A stretch of DNA of 64,000 bases from Spirosoma validum (lineage in GTDB: Bacteria > Bacteroidota > Bacteroidia > Cytophagales > Spirosomataceae), in NCBI RefSeq assembly GCF_014699035.1, contig NZ_JACXAA010000004.1, forward strand, positions 434,001-498,000, written 5' to 3'. A model generated the notes under the pieces. The model saw nothing but the letters and a program-made list of their open reading frames with translations, made no database searches and was not told the DNA's origin. This document shows, in pieces, positions 30,939 to 39,517 of the stretch. The position numbers and the translations under genes are program-made. Within the stretch, counting starts at the first letter, position 1. Every line of letters begins with the position of its first letter.

Positions 30939-31865
30939 TTAATTGAACGAGTGCCGGAATTCGAGGGGAGACACATTCGTTTTGCCTTTGAACAGTTTGC
31001 TAAACGATTGAGGGTATTCGAAACCGAGCTGATACGCAATTTCACTGACCGATAACGACGTGGTTGTCAGAATTTCTTTGGCTTTCTCGATGAGCTTGTT
31101 GTGAATGTGCTGCTGCGTGTTCTGCCCGGTCAGTGATCGAAGCATATCACTCAGGTAGTTAGGCGATACGTTCAACTGACCCGAAAGGTACTGAACGGTG
31201 GGTAGTCCCAGTTCCGCAACTTTATCGCTGTTGAAATAATCCGTGAGCAGTTCCTCCACACGTAGTAACAGATCGTTACTGGCGCTTTTTCGGGTAATAA
31301 ATTGCCGGTTATAAAATCGGTTCGAATAGTTGAGCAGTAATTCAATGTGCGACACAATTACGTCCTGACTATACGTATCGATCCCGGACTGGTACTCCAG
31401 CTTAATGTTTTGCATGATGGACGTTACCATCGCTTCTTCTTTTTCAGAAAGGTGCAGGGCTTCATGCACGGCGTACGAGAAGTAGCCATAGTCCTTCATC
31501 CGCTTCAACAAAGGATAATTCCGAATAAGATCAGGATGCACCACCAGCCACCAGCCCGAAAGCGTAGGGTTATCAGCAATATCGGTTGACACGACCTGTC
31601 CGGGTGAAAAAAAGGTCAGGATGCCTTCGTCGAAATCATACGAATTCTGTCCATATTTCATTTTCCCGTTAAAGTCTTTTTTGGTGCAGATCGAGTAAAA
31701 ATTATAGACAACACTCCGCAGGCTATCGTCGGAAAAGCACTTGATTTCATCCATATTGATAACACTTACCAACGGATGCTGCGGTTTTGGCAGAGACAGT
31801 AAGCGATGCAGATCAGAAATCGAATTGATGATGTATGGATGATGCTCTTCCCGTTTCATAAACAA
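30939..31865 (-). CDS. AraC-family transcriptional regulator
   Basis: A 308-residue regulator. The C-terminal 100 residues are an AraC double helix-turn-helix: TVQYLSGQLNVSPNYLSDMLRSLTGQNTQQHIHNKLIEKAKEIL and then LSVSEIAYQLGFEYPQSFSKLFKGKTNVSPLEFR. The N-terminal part is a cupin-like sensor. It lies upstream of and in the same direction as the aldo/keto reductase's tail, separated by a terminator, and is a likely regulator of that reductase or of the threonine-aldolase gene. Confidence 0.9.
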   Translation of the reverse strand: MFMKREEHHPYIINSISDLHRLLSLPKPQHPLVSVINMDEIKCFSDDSLRSVVYNFYSICTKKDFNGKMKYGQNSYDFDEGILTFFSPGQVVSTDIADNPTLSGWWLVVHPDLIRNYPLLKRMKDYGYFSYAVHEALHLSEKEEAMVTSIMQNIKLEYQSGIDTYSQDVIVSHIELLLNYSNRFYNRQFITRKSASNDLLLRVEELLTDYFNSDKVAELGLPTVQYLSGQLNVSPNYLSDMLRSLTGQNTQQHIHNKLIEKAKEILTTTSLSVSEIAYQLGFEYPQSFSKLFKGKTNVSPLEFRHSFN

Positions 31866-31876
31866 CTATTTTTAAA

Positions 31877-31918
31877 ACCAACAGGAAGTTTACTACTAAA
31901 GACAGCCTTCCTGTTGGT
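31877..31918. terminator. Terminator hairpin between the AraC and aldo/keto reductase genes
   Basis: Perfect 12-base arms ACCAACAGGAAG/CTTCCTGTTGGT with an 18-base loop, just after the reductase stop on the minus strand. Confidence 0.7.
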
Positions 31919-31928
31919 ATGTGAAATT

Positions 31929-32939
31929 CTATAAACTAACCATAGCCATTCCGGCCGCATCATAGCGATCGCCGGTCGATACGCCTAGTGGAACGATGGC
32001 TTCTAACTGAGCCAGTTCGTCAGGCGTTAAGGTGACTTCGGTGGCAGCACTGTTTTCTTCAACAAATTTCCGGCGTTTTGTACCCGGAATAGGAATGTAT
32101 CCTTTGGAAATAATCCAGGCAATGGCCAACTGAGGGGCGGTAATGCCTTTTGACTCTGCCAATTGTTTGATCGCGTTGACCAGTTCGATGTTCTTATGAA
32201 ATTGTTCGCCCTGAAAACGCGGGATGCTCCGTCTGAAATCATTTTCCGGGAAATCCTCCGGTTTTTGAATGTCCCCGGATAGAAATCCTCGCCCTACTGG
32301 AGAATACGCAACAAACCCGATGCCGAGTTCCTGAAGCGTGTCCAGAATGCCTTCTTCTTCCACGCTACGTTCAAACAGCGAATACTCGGTCTGTACGGCG
32401 GTTAAGGGATGGACCTGATGGGCTTTTTTGATGGTGGCCGACGACACTTCCGAAAGGCCAATGTAGCCAACCTTGCCTTCTTTCACCAGATCTGCCATGG
32501 CCCCAACGGTATCTTCAATGGGCGTGTTGGGGTCCAGCCGGTGCAAATAATACAGGTCGATGTAATCGGTTCCCAGGTTTTTAAGCGAACGCTCCACGGC
32601 CTTTTTGACGTAATCCGGCTGGCCGTTTATCCGCCAGGTCAGTTGCTCCTGATCATCGATCTCATACCCGAACTTGGTTGCGATGATGTATTTATCCCGG
32701 TTCCCTTTTATGGCTTTCGCCACCAGTCGTTCGTTGGCCAGCGGACCGTATAGATCGGCCGTGTCCAGAAAATTACCGCCTAGCTCTAACGATCGGTGAA
32801 TGGTCGCAATGGATTCAGCGTCATTGGCTTGCCCGTAAATGTCCATTCCGGCAATTTTGGTCATGCCCATGCAACCGAGTCCGATTACGGGAACCACAAG
32901 ACCCTGGTTGCCTAACGTTGTTTTTTGAATACTATCCAT
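31929..32939 (-). CDS. Aldo/keto reductase
   Basis: A 336-residue (alpha/beta)8 NADPH-dependent oxidoreductase. The catalytic set is visible: Asp and Tyr in LDTADLYGP, Lys in ATKFGYEID and His in YYLHRLDP. The C-terminal [18 protein letters not shown] is the cofactor-binding loop. It belongs to the AKR13-like group of general aldehyde reductases. The substrate is unknown. An AraC regulator follows it in the same direction. Confidence 0.9.
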   Translation of the reverse strand: MDSIQKTTLGNQGLVVPVIGLGCMGMTKIAGMDIYGQANDAESIATIHRSLELGGNFLDTADLYGPLANERLVAKAIKGNRDKYIIATKFGYEIDDQEQLTWRINGQPDYVKKAVERSLKNLGTDYIDLYYLHRLDPNTPIEDTVGAMADLVKEGKVGYIGLSEVSSATIKKAHQVHPLTAVQTEYSLFERSVEEEGILDTLQELGIGFVAYSPVGRGFLSGDIQKPEDFPENDFRRSIPRFQGEQFHKNIELVNAIKQLAESKGITAPQLAIAWIISKGYIPIPGTKRRKFVEENSAATEVTLTPDELAQLEAIVPLGVSTGDRYDAAGMAMVSL

Positions 32940-33340
32940 GATTTGTTTTTGTCCTGTTTACTACTAGTTGACGGGACAAAGGTCAGGAAGCGCACAGGCC
33001 AAAAAGTAGCTCAATCCCGTATTGTTGTATCCAAAATGAAGCTAGTGCTGCTCCAATTTAATTCTTATTACTGGTACCACGGGTTTTAACCCGTTTTTTG
33101 GGCCAATTCCTGACCGGGTTAAAACCCGTGGTACCTTTCTTTCAACCCATTAAACTGGTCAAGTACTAGTCCCAAAATGGGGGAGCTACACTCGATACTA
33201 CGTTACTCCAGCACTATTTGACTCGATTACTGATGAAGAAAACGCTCCTATACGTAGCCATGAAAACTCTTTTCCGATGGGTGTAGAAGTACTGCGGTAA
33301 TAAGGCACCGTGTAGCAGGAGTTAAAGCCCCAGGGACGGA
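32940..33340. other. 401-base gap; nothing recognised except a REP palindrome
   Basis: It holds the promoter side of the aldo/keto reductase, REP-like copy 4 (33073-33135) and about 200 bases without a convincing gene. A 79-codon open frame on the minus strand at 33198-33437 overlaps the next gene in another frame and shows no domain. Confidence 0.5.
33073..33135. repeat. REP-like palindrome, copy 4 (GGGTTTTAACCC type)
   Basis: Arms GGTACCACGGGTTTTAACCC and the exact complement, separated by a spacer of about 23 bases. It is the closest relative of copy 3 at 20920. Confidence 0.85.
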
Positions 33341-34219
33341 TCAGCGTCGATTGATTGGCTCTTCGCTTAAAATAGTTCGGTGTGTTTGGCCTGGCAAGAC
33401 CCGATACACAGGAATGGTAATGTTGAATTCGCGGCACATACTTTTTATCGCCGTATCAATCTGTTCATGTGAATATCTGGAGGAAAAATGCCCCAAAATG
33501 AGCGTTTCAATATTGATCTCCGAAACCATTTTTAATACGTCATCCAGACTGCTGTGTTTATTCCGCTTCCCTGAATTATCCAGTTCGTTGCTTCGTAAAA
33601 ACGTAGCTTCGTGGATCAGGATCTGGGTATTGTTCCAGGACGAAAAATTTTCGGCAGGCGTATCGCCTGAGTAGGCTAACACATTGGTTCTGACTTCATA
33701 GGTCATGTTTTCTCTGCCGATCGTTTGGGTTGCCTGTACGATTCCCGCCTGCGATAAATGCAGAAACTCCGCCTTCAATTTATTTTTCGTCTGGTAGACC
33801 TGAAATCCCAGGCTTTTGACTTCGTTCGGTTCCGTTTTTACGTGATGGTTTTTTATGGATTGAACAAACAGATCGTTCCTAACCGGAATGTGCTCGTCTT
33901 CGCGTATGGGTGTCCAGATCGTCTGCTGAACCTGCGTATCAAATCGCTTGGTGAACTCTTCCAGCGCAAAGAAAGACCGGCTGTTGTAAGGAAAATAGAT
34001 TTTAGGAAAGCCCTCCCGAGCGTTCATCTGGTTGAGTTTCAGGAGTCCCGTTACGTGGTCCCGGTCGGCATGTGAGATAAAGACATGGTCGATTTTTCTT
34101 GATTTTTGTAGAAGAGAGGACGTAATACCATCGCCAGCATCGAAGAGAATGCCCAGTTCTTCAATGAAATACCAGGTGGAAAATAAGGCCGTTGAATAGC
34201 CGGTTATCGTCAATGCCAT
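33341..34219 (-). CDS. RNase Z-like metallo-beta-lactamase-fold hydrolase
   Basis: A 292-residue MBL-fold protein. The metal motif reads SHADRDHVTG, so the second His of the common HxHxDH is Asp here (HxDxDH). Later ligands are in LAYSGDTP, and the end contains ETLILGHFSSRYSHEQI, as in RNase Z-like enzymes. I start it at the ATG at 34219; an upstream start at 34306 adds 29 residues that the family does not have. The length is near that of tRNase Z (about 300). RNA or another phosphodiester could be the substrate. The His to Asp change makes true tRNase Z activity doubtful. Confidence 0.75.
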   Translation of the reverse strand: MALTITGYSTALFSTWYFIEELGILFDAGDGITSSLLQKSRKIDHVFISHADRDHVTGLLKLNQMNAREGFPKIYFPYNSRSFFALEEFTKRFDTQVQQTIWTPIREDEHIPVRNDLFVQSIKNHHVKTEPNEVKSLGFQVYQTKNKLKAEFLHLSQAGIVQATQTIGRENMTYEVRTNVLAYSGDTPAENFSSWNNTQILIHEATFLRSNELDNSGKRNKHSSLDDVLKMVSEINIETLILGHFSSRYSHEQIDTAIKSMCREFNITIPVYRVLPGQTHRTILSEEPINRR

Positions 34220-34354
34220 TATGCGTACGCTACGTGTGAAAGATTTCGGGATTAACGATGTAGGGTAAGGGTAGTCGCCCTTACACCTGAGCATACTAAA
34301 CCGCACAGCATTGGCTCATGTTCGTATAAAGTGACAGTTTGGGCTAAACAACAA

Positions 34355-34383
34355 AAGCAGGAACAACCTGGCTGTTCCTGCTT
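34355..34383 (-). terminator. Terminator after the APCDD1-like gene
   Basis: Arms AAGCAGGAACA/TGTTCCTGCTT with a 7-base loop, followed on the minus strand by TTTGTTG. It lies 27 bases beyond the stop of the gene at 34410. Confidence 0.7.
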
Positions 34384-34409
34384 CAACATAATAAGCAACA
34401 AGTCACGTA

Positions 34410-34976
34410 TTACTTTCTGATCAACGGAATCTGCAAATTGGTTGGTCTGTTTTCGTCTGTATCAAATCCACGACCATCGACGTTTCGGGCACCCCAGAAC
34501 AGCATGTCGTTTAGTACGTAAATCAAGTCGAACTCGGCGAAAATCTGTCCTTCTGCAAGGCCAAATGGAGCGAAGGCTTTACGCAGTGTACTTTGTGTTC
34601 TATTGACTTCCCATGTATTGAAACCCTGGCTGGCGATCTGGTTCAGAACATCCGCAAATCCCTGATGCAGGGGCGTTACGTCATAGCCTTCGTCAGCCAT
34701 AAAGTCGACTTTTTGAGCGCCTTCCGCAATTGGGTGTGCACCTTGCCAAACCATATGCCCTTTGATCAGGATTTTTACCAGGGGAACTCGGCCATAAGGA
34801 TCAGCACAGTTACTAATTGTCAGCTCAAATTTATCGCCTGCTGAGTACGTGAAGTCGCGCGACAGGTAAAACGGTTTTAAGCTACCGTCAGCGTTTTTGC
34901 TTATACTCGGACGTACCTCAGGCGCGATGCTTATCCACTCGCCCTGAATGGCTTGTTTGATTTCGTCTACTGTCAT
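34410..34976 (-). CDS. Small protein with APCDD1-like (lipocalin-type) pattern
   Basis: A 188-residue protein without a signal peptide. The start QAIQGEWISIAPEVRP, the SRDFTYSAGDKFELTISNCADPYG segment and the following KGHMVWQG stretch resemble the APCDD1 domain, a lipocalin-like beta barrel best known from animal Wnt inhibitors but also found in bacteria. I place it there with modest confidence. The ATG at 34976 is preferred over a TTG at 35000. It is transcribed away from the HxlR regulator at 35069, which probably controls it. The activity is unknown. Confidence 0.55.
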   Translation of the reverse strand: MTVDEIKQAIQGEWISIAPEVRPSISKNADGSLKPFYLSRDFTYSAGDKFELTISNCADPYGRVPLVKILIKGHMVWQGAHPIAEGAQKVDFMADEGYDVTPLHQGFADVLNQIASQGFNTWEVNRTQSTLRKAFAPFGLAEGQIFAEFDLIYVLNDMLFWGARNVDGRGFDTDENRPTNLQIPLIRK

Positions 34977-35006
34977 TGTCGTTTCGTTTGGATGAGGCAA
35001 AGGTGT

Positions 35007-35014
35007 TAGCTTTG
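35007..35014 (+). promoter_or_regulatory. Probable -7 element for the HxlR regulator
   Basis: TAGCTTTG fits TAnnTTTG exactly, 55 bases before the HxlR start. A TTTG at 34987-34990 is the only -33 candidate and is a few bases too close. Confidence 0.4.
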
Positions 35015-35068
35015 TCTAAAATCGACAAGTAGTCAGTTTTTGGTTTACTAGTACATTTTTTTAGACCA

Positions 35069-35431
35069 ATGGCAAATCCGCGCAAAAACAAAGATTTTAA
35101 TCCAAACAATTGCCCCGTTACGCACTGCCTGAACCGAATTGGCGGTAAATGGAAGATTATAATCATCTACGCCATCAGCCGGAACGTCAATCGGTTTAGC
35201 TCCCTGCAACGAGCCATGCCCGCCATCAGTAAACAGATGCTGGTTAACCAACTGCGCGAGCTGGAAGAGGACGGAATTATCGACCGCATGATTTACGCCG
35301 AAATTCCCCCACGCGTAGAATACAAAATCACCGAATATGGCCAATCGCTAATGCCCGTCATCAGCGTAATGCAGGAGTGGGGATTAACCGATTTGAAAAG
35401 CGGACGTAGTGAGGTAGTAGCGGCCATCTAG
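35069..35431 (+). CDS. HxlR-family transcriptional regulator
   Basis: A 120-residue winged-helix regulator. The conserved HxlR start is visible: Cys in NNCPVTHCLNRIGGKWKIIIIYAI, then FSSLQRAMPAISKQMLVNQLRELEEDGIIDR and the wing PPRVEYKITEYGQSL. Members often respond to aldehydes or redox through the N-terminal Cys and control a divergently transcribed gene; here that gene is the APCDD1-like one, 92 bases away. Confidence 0.9.
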   Translation: MANPRKNKDFNPNNCPVTHCLNRIGGKWKIIIIYAISRNVNRFSSLQRAMPAISKQMLVNQLRELEEDGIIDRMIYAEIPPRVEYKITEYGQSLMPVISVMQEWGLTDLKSGRSEVVAAI

Positions 35432-35496
35432 GTCGGTCATTCTGACTTTATGATCTTTATCTGGAAGCTAATAGTCCACACTCATTCTGTTGAACG

Positions 35497-37320
35497 TTAC
35501 TTCCCAACCACACTTAATTCCAAATGCGATGGATACGTAGCGGATCTGAAAATGGTATGGGTAGCTTTTTGATAATCGGTTTCTTTTGCTTCGAAAATAT
35601 TGGGGACAAACGTTTGCGGATTGCGGTCGATGACGGGGAACCAGGTGCTTTGGATCTGCACCATAATTTTGTGGCCTTTCCGGAAAACGTGATTGATGGA
35701 ATGTAAATCAATCGAGTAGGCTTCGGTTTTGTTGGATCGAAGAGCTTGCGGCTTTTCGAAACTGGTTCGGAACCGTCCCCGGAAAACGTCGTTGGCTACC
35801 ATGAGCTGGTAACCACCCATGCCGAGTTGCTGCGGATACTGCGCCGGATACACATCAATTAGTTTGACAATCCAATCGGCGTCGCTGCCGGTGGTGGCGG
35901 AAAACAGTTTCGCCCACACTTCACCCGTTACCGTCACGTCTTCGGTCAATACGTCGGTTTCACACGAGAGCACATCCGGGCGGCCCTGCACAAACCGCTG
36001 ATCTTCCGTCAGCCAGGTTCGCCAGCGAGAGCCGGGGCCATATGTTGCTTCAATCGGGCGGGTTCGGTACGGAACCGGGTGAGCTGGGTCCGATACGTAC
36101 GCGTCGGAGCCGCTCGTTGTTTTGGGCGCATCGAAGGACAGCTTTCCGTTGGCCTGAAAATACAGATTCCGTTTCATAGCGTCTTTGGGCGGCCAGGTTT
36201 CGTAGCGTTTCCAGCTGTTTGAACCCGTCTGGAACGTAATGGCCTCCGGGAAATTTCCAGCGCCTTTGCTTTTCAGGTGATACGCAAACCAGGGAGCCTG
36301 AATCTCTTTCTGGAACGTAACGGCCGTGGACGTATCGAACTTGATGTTGCCTAGCGATCGTCCGTCGCCCCGCGCCCAGCCGCCGTGATTCCAGGGCCCG
36401 GCAACCAGAAAGTTTTTGTGCGCCCGATCCTGTTTTTCCCAGAGCTGATACGCTTTTAGTGGACCATAAAAATCTTCCTGATCCCACCAGCCCGCTACGT
36501 TCATGATCGGAACCTTCGGTTGATCAATACGGGAAATCAGCGACTGTTTCTGCCAGAACGCATCATAATTCGGGTGCTTCACAAAATCGTTCCAGGTCGG
36601 TAGTTTCTCCTTGAAATACAGCTTATTGACGTTCGAGAGCGGTCCGAGTTTCAGGTACCAGTCATACGTATCGTAGTCGGGAAACGGAAATAGGGAGTCC
36701 TGTTTGGTCGCTTCTTCCATAAAAGCGTACTCAAATCCATAGCTTAGCCGAAACGCGCCATTATGATGAAAATCATCACCCAGAAACATATCCGAAGGAG
36801 TTGCCTGCTCCGAAACAGCCGCTAAAGCCGGATGAGGGTCGATGGCGCCCATAACCGTCGTCCAGCCTGCGTACGAAATGCCATACATGCCAACTTTCCT
36901 GTTATTGTTCGGAATATGGGCCAGTAGCCAGTCGATGGTGTCATACGTATCGGTGCTTTCGTCGATGGCCTTCGGATCTTTTTTATCACGGGTAAATCGC
37001 TGCATCTCGAACGTGCCCTCCGATTTGTAGCGCCCCCGAATGTCCTGATAGACAAAAATATAGCCCTCGTCGGCCATGTCTTTTGTGTAAGGAACTTTAT
37101 CCGGACTCGTGGTAAGACTGACTCCATAAGGTGTGCGGGTGAGCAAAAAAGGCAACGGGTCTTTGCTGTCTTTTAGAATGAAAATGACCGTGTTCAGTCG
37201 AACGCCGTCCCGCATCGGAATCATCACTTCCTGACGTTCATAGAGACTGGGTGTCTGACCAACTGTTTGATACGTTATGAGGAATAGTAAACCTATAATT
37301 CGGTAGAAGCTAGTGTGCAT
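35497..37320 (-). CDS. CocE/NonD-type alpha/beta hydrolase (X-Pro dipeptidyl-peptidase-like), secreted
   Basis: A 607-residue secreted hydrolase. After the signal peptide (ATG at 37320, MHTSFYRIIGLLFLITYQTVGQ), the S15 domain starts with MIPMRDGVRLNTVIF and holds the nucleophile in YGISYAGWT. The acid and His follow in the lid and C-terminal part of the domain, and a beta-sandwich (X-Pro dipeptidyl-peptidase C-terminal domain, about residues 375-600) ends the protein. Family members are glutaryl-7-ACA acylases, cocaine esterases or peptidases. The substrate is probably an ester, amide or peptide in the periplasm. A longer frame to 37371 is unlikely, as it hides the signal peptide. Confidence 0.85.
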   Translation of the reverse strand: MHTSFYRIIGLLFLITYQTVGQTPSLYERQEVMIPMRDGVRLNTVIFILKDSKDPLPFLLTRTPYGVSLTTSPDKVPYTKDMADEGYIFVYQDIRGRYKSEGTFEMQRFTRDKKDPKAIDESTDTYDTIDWLLAHIPNNNRKVGMYGISYAGWTTVMGAIDPHPALAAVSEQATPSDMFLGDDFHHNGAFRLSYGFEYAFMEEATKQDSLFPFPDYDTYDWYLKLGPLSNVNKLYFKEKLPTWNDFVKHPNYDAFWQKQSLISRIDQPKVPIMNVAGWWDQEDFYGPLKAYQLWEKQDRAHKNFLVAGPWNHGGWARGDGRSLGNIKFDTSTAVTFQKEIQAPWFAYHLKSKGAGNFPEAITFQTGSNSWKRYETWPPKDAMKRNLYFQANGKLSFDAPKTTSGSDAYVSDPAHPVPYRTRPIEATYGPGSRWRTWLTEDQRFVQGRPDVLSCETDVLTEDVTVTGEVWAKLFSATTGSDADWIVKLIDVYPAQYPQQLGMGGYQLMVANDVFRGRFRTSFEKPQALRSNKTEAYSIDLHSINHVFRKGHKIMVQIQSTWFPVIDRNPQTFVPNIFEAKETDYQKATHTIFRSATYPSHLELSVVGK

Positions 37321-37427
37321 CGGGTGAAGTGTCTGGGAGTGAAGCAATAAAGATAAAAAACGTAGCCACATTATTTCGATGAACCGTACGCTGGCTTTTT
37401 AATTCGCCAGAAATAACCGGCAATCTT

Positions 37428-37435
37428 TACTTTTG
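37428..37435 (+). promoter_or_regulatory. -7 promoter element for holA
   Basis: TACTTTTG is an exact TAnnTTTG match. Transcription starting about seven bases later would begin almost exactly where the 81-base palindrome begins, placing that hairpin in the 5' leader. Confidence 0.5.
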
Positions 37436-37442
37436 TGTGTAG

Positions 37443-37523
37443 TCATCACTGGTTGGTGGTGTCGGTCGGTGGTGTCAGGTTTAGAACCTGACACCACCGA
37501 CCGACACCACCAACCAGTGATGA
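37443..37523. repeat. Perfect 39-bp inverted repeat with 3-base loop upstream of holA
   Basis: Two perfect 39-base arms around TAG, with internal repetition of GGTGTCGGT/GGTGGTGTC. It lies between the divergent CocE-type gene and holA. The centre GTCAGGTTTAGAACCTGAC resembles a weaker hairpin near 26385. Confidence 0.9.
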
Positions 37524-37552
37524 ACCATTGAACCTGAAACATAAGAAACGTT

Positions 37553-38587
37553 TTGATTCCCGCCGTTGACACTCTTTTGAAAGATATCCGTAACAAACGG
37601 ATTGCGCCCGTTTACCTGATTCATGGCGACGAGCCGTATTACCTCGACCGAATTGCCGAAGAACTCGAAAAAGTAGCCGTTCCAGTGGCCGAACGGGGCT
37701 TCAATCAGTTTGTTCTGTTCGGAAAAGATACCGATGCCGGGGCCGTATTGAATTATGCCCGGCGCTATCCATTCATGGCCGAACGGCAGTTGGTGCTGGT
37801 GAAAGAAGCACAGCAGATGAACGGCATTAACGATAAGTCGACGCAAACGCTGCTGGAAGATTACGCCCTGAATCCGCTATCCAGCACAATTCTGATGCTG
37901 TGTTACGTCAAAGAAGAAGGAAAACCCGGCCTCGATGAGCGCAAATCGTGGGTAAAAGCCTTTGGGTCGAAAGGAAAGCTGCTCGGTGTTAAGAAACTCT
38001 ACGATAACAAAATTCCGGATTGGGTAGGGGAGTACTGCCGGGAGCAAGGGGCAAAAGTGAGTCCCAAAGCCTGTCAGCTCCTGGCCGATCACATCGGTAA
38101 CGACCTGAAACGGCTGGCGGGTGAGATCGACAAAATACTGATCAACTTACACGTCGGCGAAGAAATTTCTGCAGCGACGGTCGAGCGGTTAGTCGGCATC
38201 AGCAAGGAGTATAATGTCTTTGAACTGCAGAAAGCCCTTGTTCAGCGCGACGTAGTAAAGGCTAACCAGATTGTCGATTATTTCGGACGTAACCCTAAAG
38301 ACAATCCGCTGGTCGTTATTCTGGCGCAATTGTTCAGTTATTTCAGCAAGGTTTTACTGGTACAGGCGTCTAAAGACCAAACCGAAAAAGGACTGGCTCC
38401 GGTATTGGGGGTGAATCCGTTTTTCGTGAAAGATTACCTCACGGCTGCCCGCACGTTCCCGCTGCCTAAAGTCGCCGGTATTATTCACTCGATTCGCCGG
38501 GCCGATGCCCGGAGCAAAGGCATCGATGCGCCTTCTATGACCGAAAGCGACATACTTCGCGAATTAGTATTTGAGGTATTGCATTGA
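37553..38587 (+). CDS. holA: DNA polymerase III subunit delta
   Basis: A 344-residue clamp-loader subunit. The start region APVYLIHGDEPYYLDRIAEELE is the degenerate P-loop pattern of HolA (it does not bind ATP), followed by NYARRYPFMAERQLVLVKEAQ and the later HIGNDLKRLAGEIDKILINL and IVDYFGRNPKDNPLVVILAQLFSYF segments of domains II and III. It opens the sliding clamp during replication. The start codon appears to be TTG at 37553, 29 bases after the perfect palindrome; no ATG precedes the conserved region in frame. This rare start plus the upstream hairpin suggests low, controlled translation. Confidence 0.88.
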   Translation: MIPAVDTLLKDIRNKRIAPVYLIHGDEPYYLDRIAEELEKVAVPVAERGFNQFVLFGKDTDAGAVLNYARRYPFMAERQLVLVKEAQQMNGINDKSTQTLLEDYALNPLSSTILMLCYVKEEGKPGLDERKSWVKAFGSKGKLLGVKKLYDNKIPDWVGEYCREQGAKVSPKACQLLADHIGNDLKRLAGEIDKILINLHVGEEISAATVERLVGISKEYNVFELQKALVQRDVVKANQIVDYFGRNPKDNPLVVILAQLFSYFSKVLLVQASKDQTEKGLAPVLGVNPFFVKDYLTAARTFPLPKVAGIIHSIRRADARSKGIDAPSMTESDILRELVFEVLH

Positions 38588-38604
38588 TCACTACACGCTG
38601 CGCC

Positions 38605-39156
38605 TTACCTTGCCTGCTGCCGGGCGTAGAACTGTTCAATCTTAGCGCGACTACGCTTGAGCCGCATCTTGACGGCGCTGATAGTCAGATTATGCATACG
38701 GCCTATCTCTTCAATACTCACCTTGTCCTCGTATTTTAACCGTAGCAGGTGTTGTTCGTCTGGAGAAAGACTAGCGAGGGCCCGGTTAACTAGCTGTATC
38801 GCTTCTTCCCGTAAAACCGTCTCTTGAGACTCAGTAACGTGCTGTTCCAGTTCATGATCAATCGCTGTTGTATTGAGTCGTCTGGATAGTCGGATCTGGT
38901 CGGCGCAGTAGTTGTATGCAATCGAGTAAATCCAGGTAGAGAAACTGGAGCGTTGTTGAAACGCGTCGAGCTTATCAAACACCTTAATGAAAATGTCGTG
39001 AGTGAAATCCTGCGCCTTTTCAGAGTCCTGCGTCATGGACAGGCATTGCCGGTAAACCTTATCTACGTAGCGATTATAGAGAGTTTCAAAACACTGGTTA
39101 GGTTGACCAGAAAGCAATTGACGAATCATCTCTTCGTCAGTGGGAAGGCCCTTCAT
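38605..39156 (-). CDS. RNA polymerase sigma factor, ECF type
   Basis: A 183-residue sigma-70 family protein with region 2 (LYNRYVDKVYRQCLSMTQDSEKAQDFTHDIFIKVFDKLDAF) and region 4 (LSPDEQHLLRLKYEDKVSIEEIGRMHNLTISAVKMRLKRSRAKI). There is no region 3, so it is an extracytoplasmic-function factor. No anti-sigma gene is next to it. It converges with holA and ends 17 bases from it. The promoter lies in the AT-rich gap at 39157-39517. Confidence 0.92.
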   Translation of the reverse strand: MKGLPTDEEMIRQLLSGQPNQCFETLYNRYVDKVYRQCLSMTQDSEKAQDFTHDIFIKVFDKLDAFQQRSSFSTWIYSIAYNYCADQIRLSRRLNTTAIDHELEQHVTESQETVLREEAIQLVNRALASLSPDEQHLLRLKYEDKVSIEEIGRMHNLTISAVKMRLKRSRAKIEQFYARQQAR

Positions 39157-39517
39157 GGATTATTGTACTGAGTAGAGGTTAAGGTTATTTTTTTTTACAA
39201 AATAAATGTATGTATGTCTGTTTGTTTAAAATTATTTAAAAAAGTAGATACTATGTATATTATATTTATTTAATGGCGTTGATATGTAGTAAAATATAAC
39301 CAATTCATATAAAAATAATACTAAAAGTTGAACTAATAAAGTTCACGAAACATACGATAGAGCTGTTCGAACTGTCTAAAATCGAGCTATACCGGGGTGT
39401 TTTGTCATTCTTCGCCCCCTGTTGCCCGGCTTCGTCAGACTGACAAAGCACACGCTCTCAAACAACCAGCAAGGGGAGCGATAATAAAAGAGTAAAGCCC
39501 AGTTAAACGGAATAGTT
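39157..39517. other. 361-base AT-rich gap, regulatory
   Basis: Very AT-rich, with runs of A and T, upstream of the sigma factor and downstream of the rhamnosidase gene. No open frame, RNA gene or long repeat was recognised. It likely holds the sigma-factor promoter and the 3' end of the rhamnosidase operon. Confidence 0.5.

Noticed and set aside
33198-33437. A 79-codon minus-strand frame at the end of the 401-base gap
   Set aside because: It overlaps the RNase Z-like gene in another frame, and its composition and start are unconvincing.
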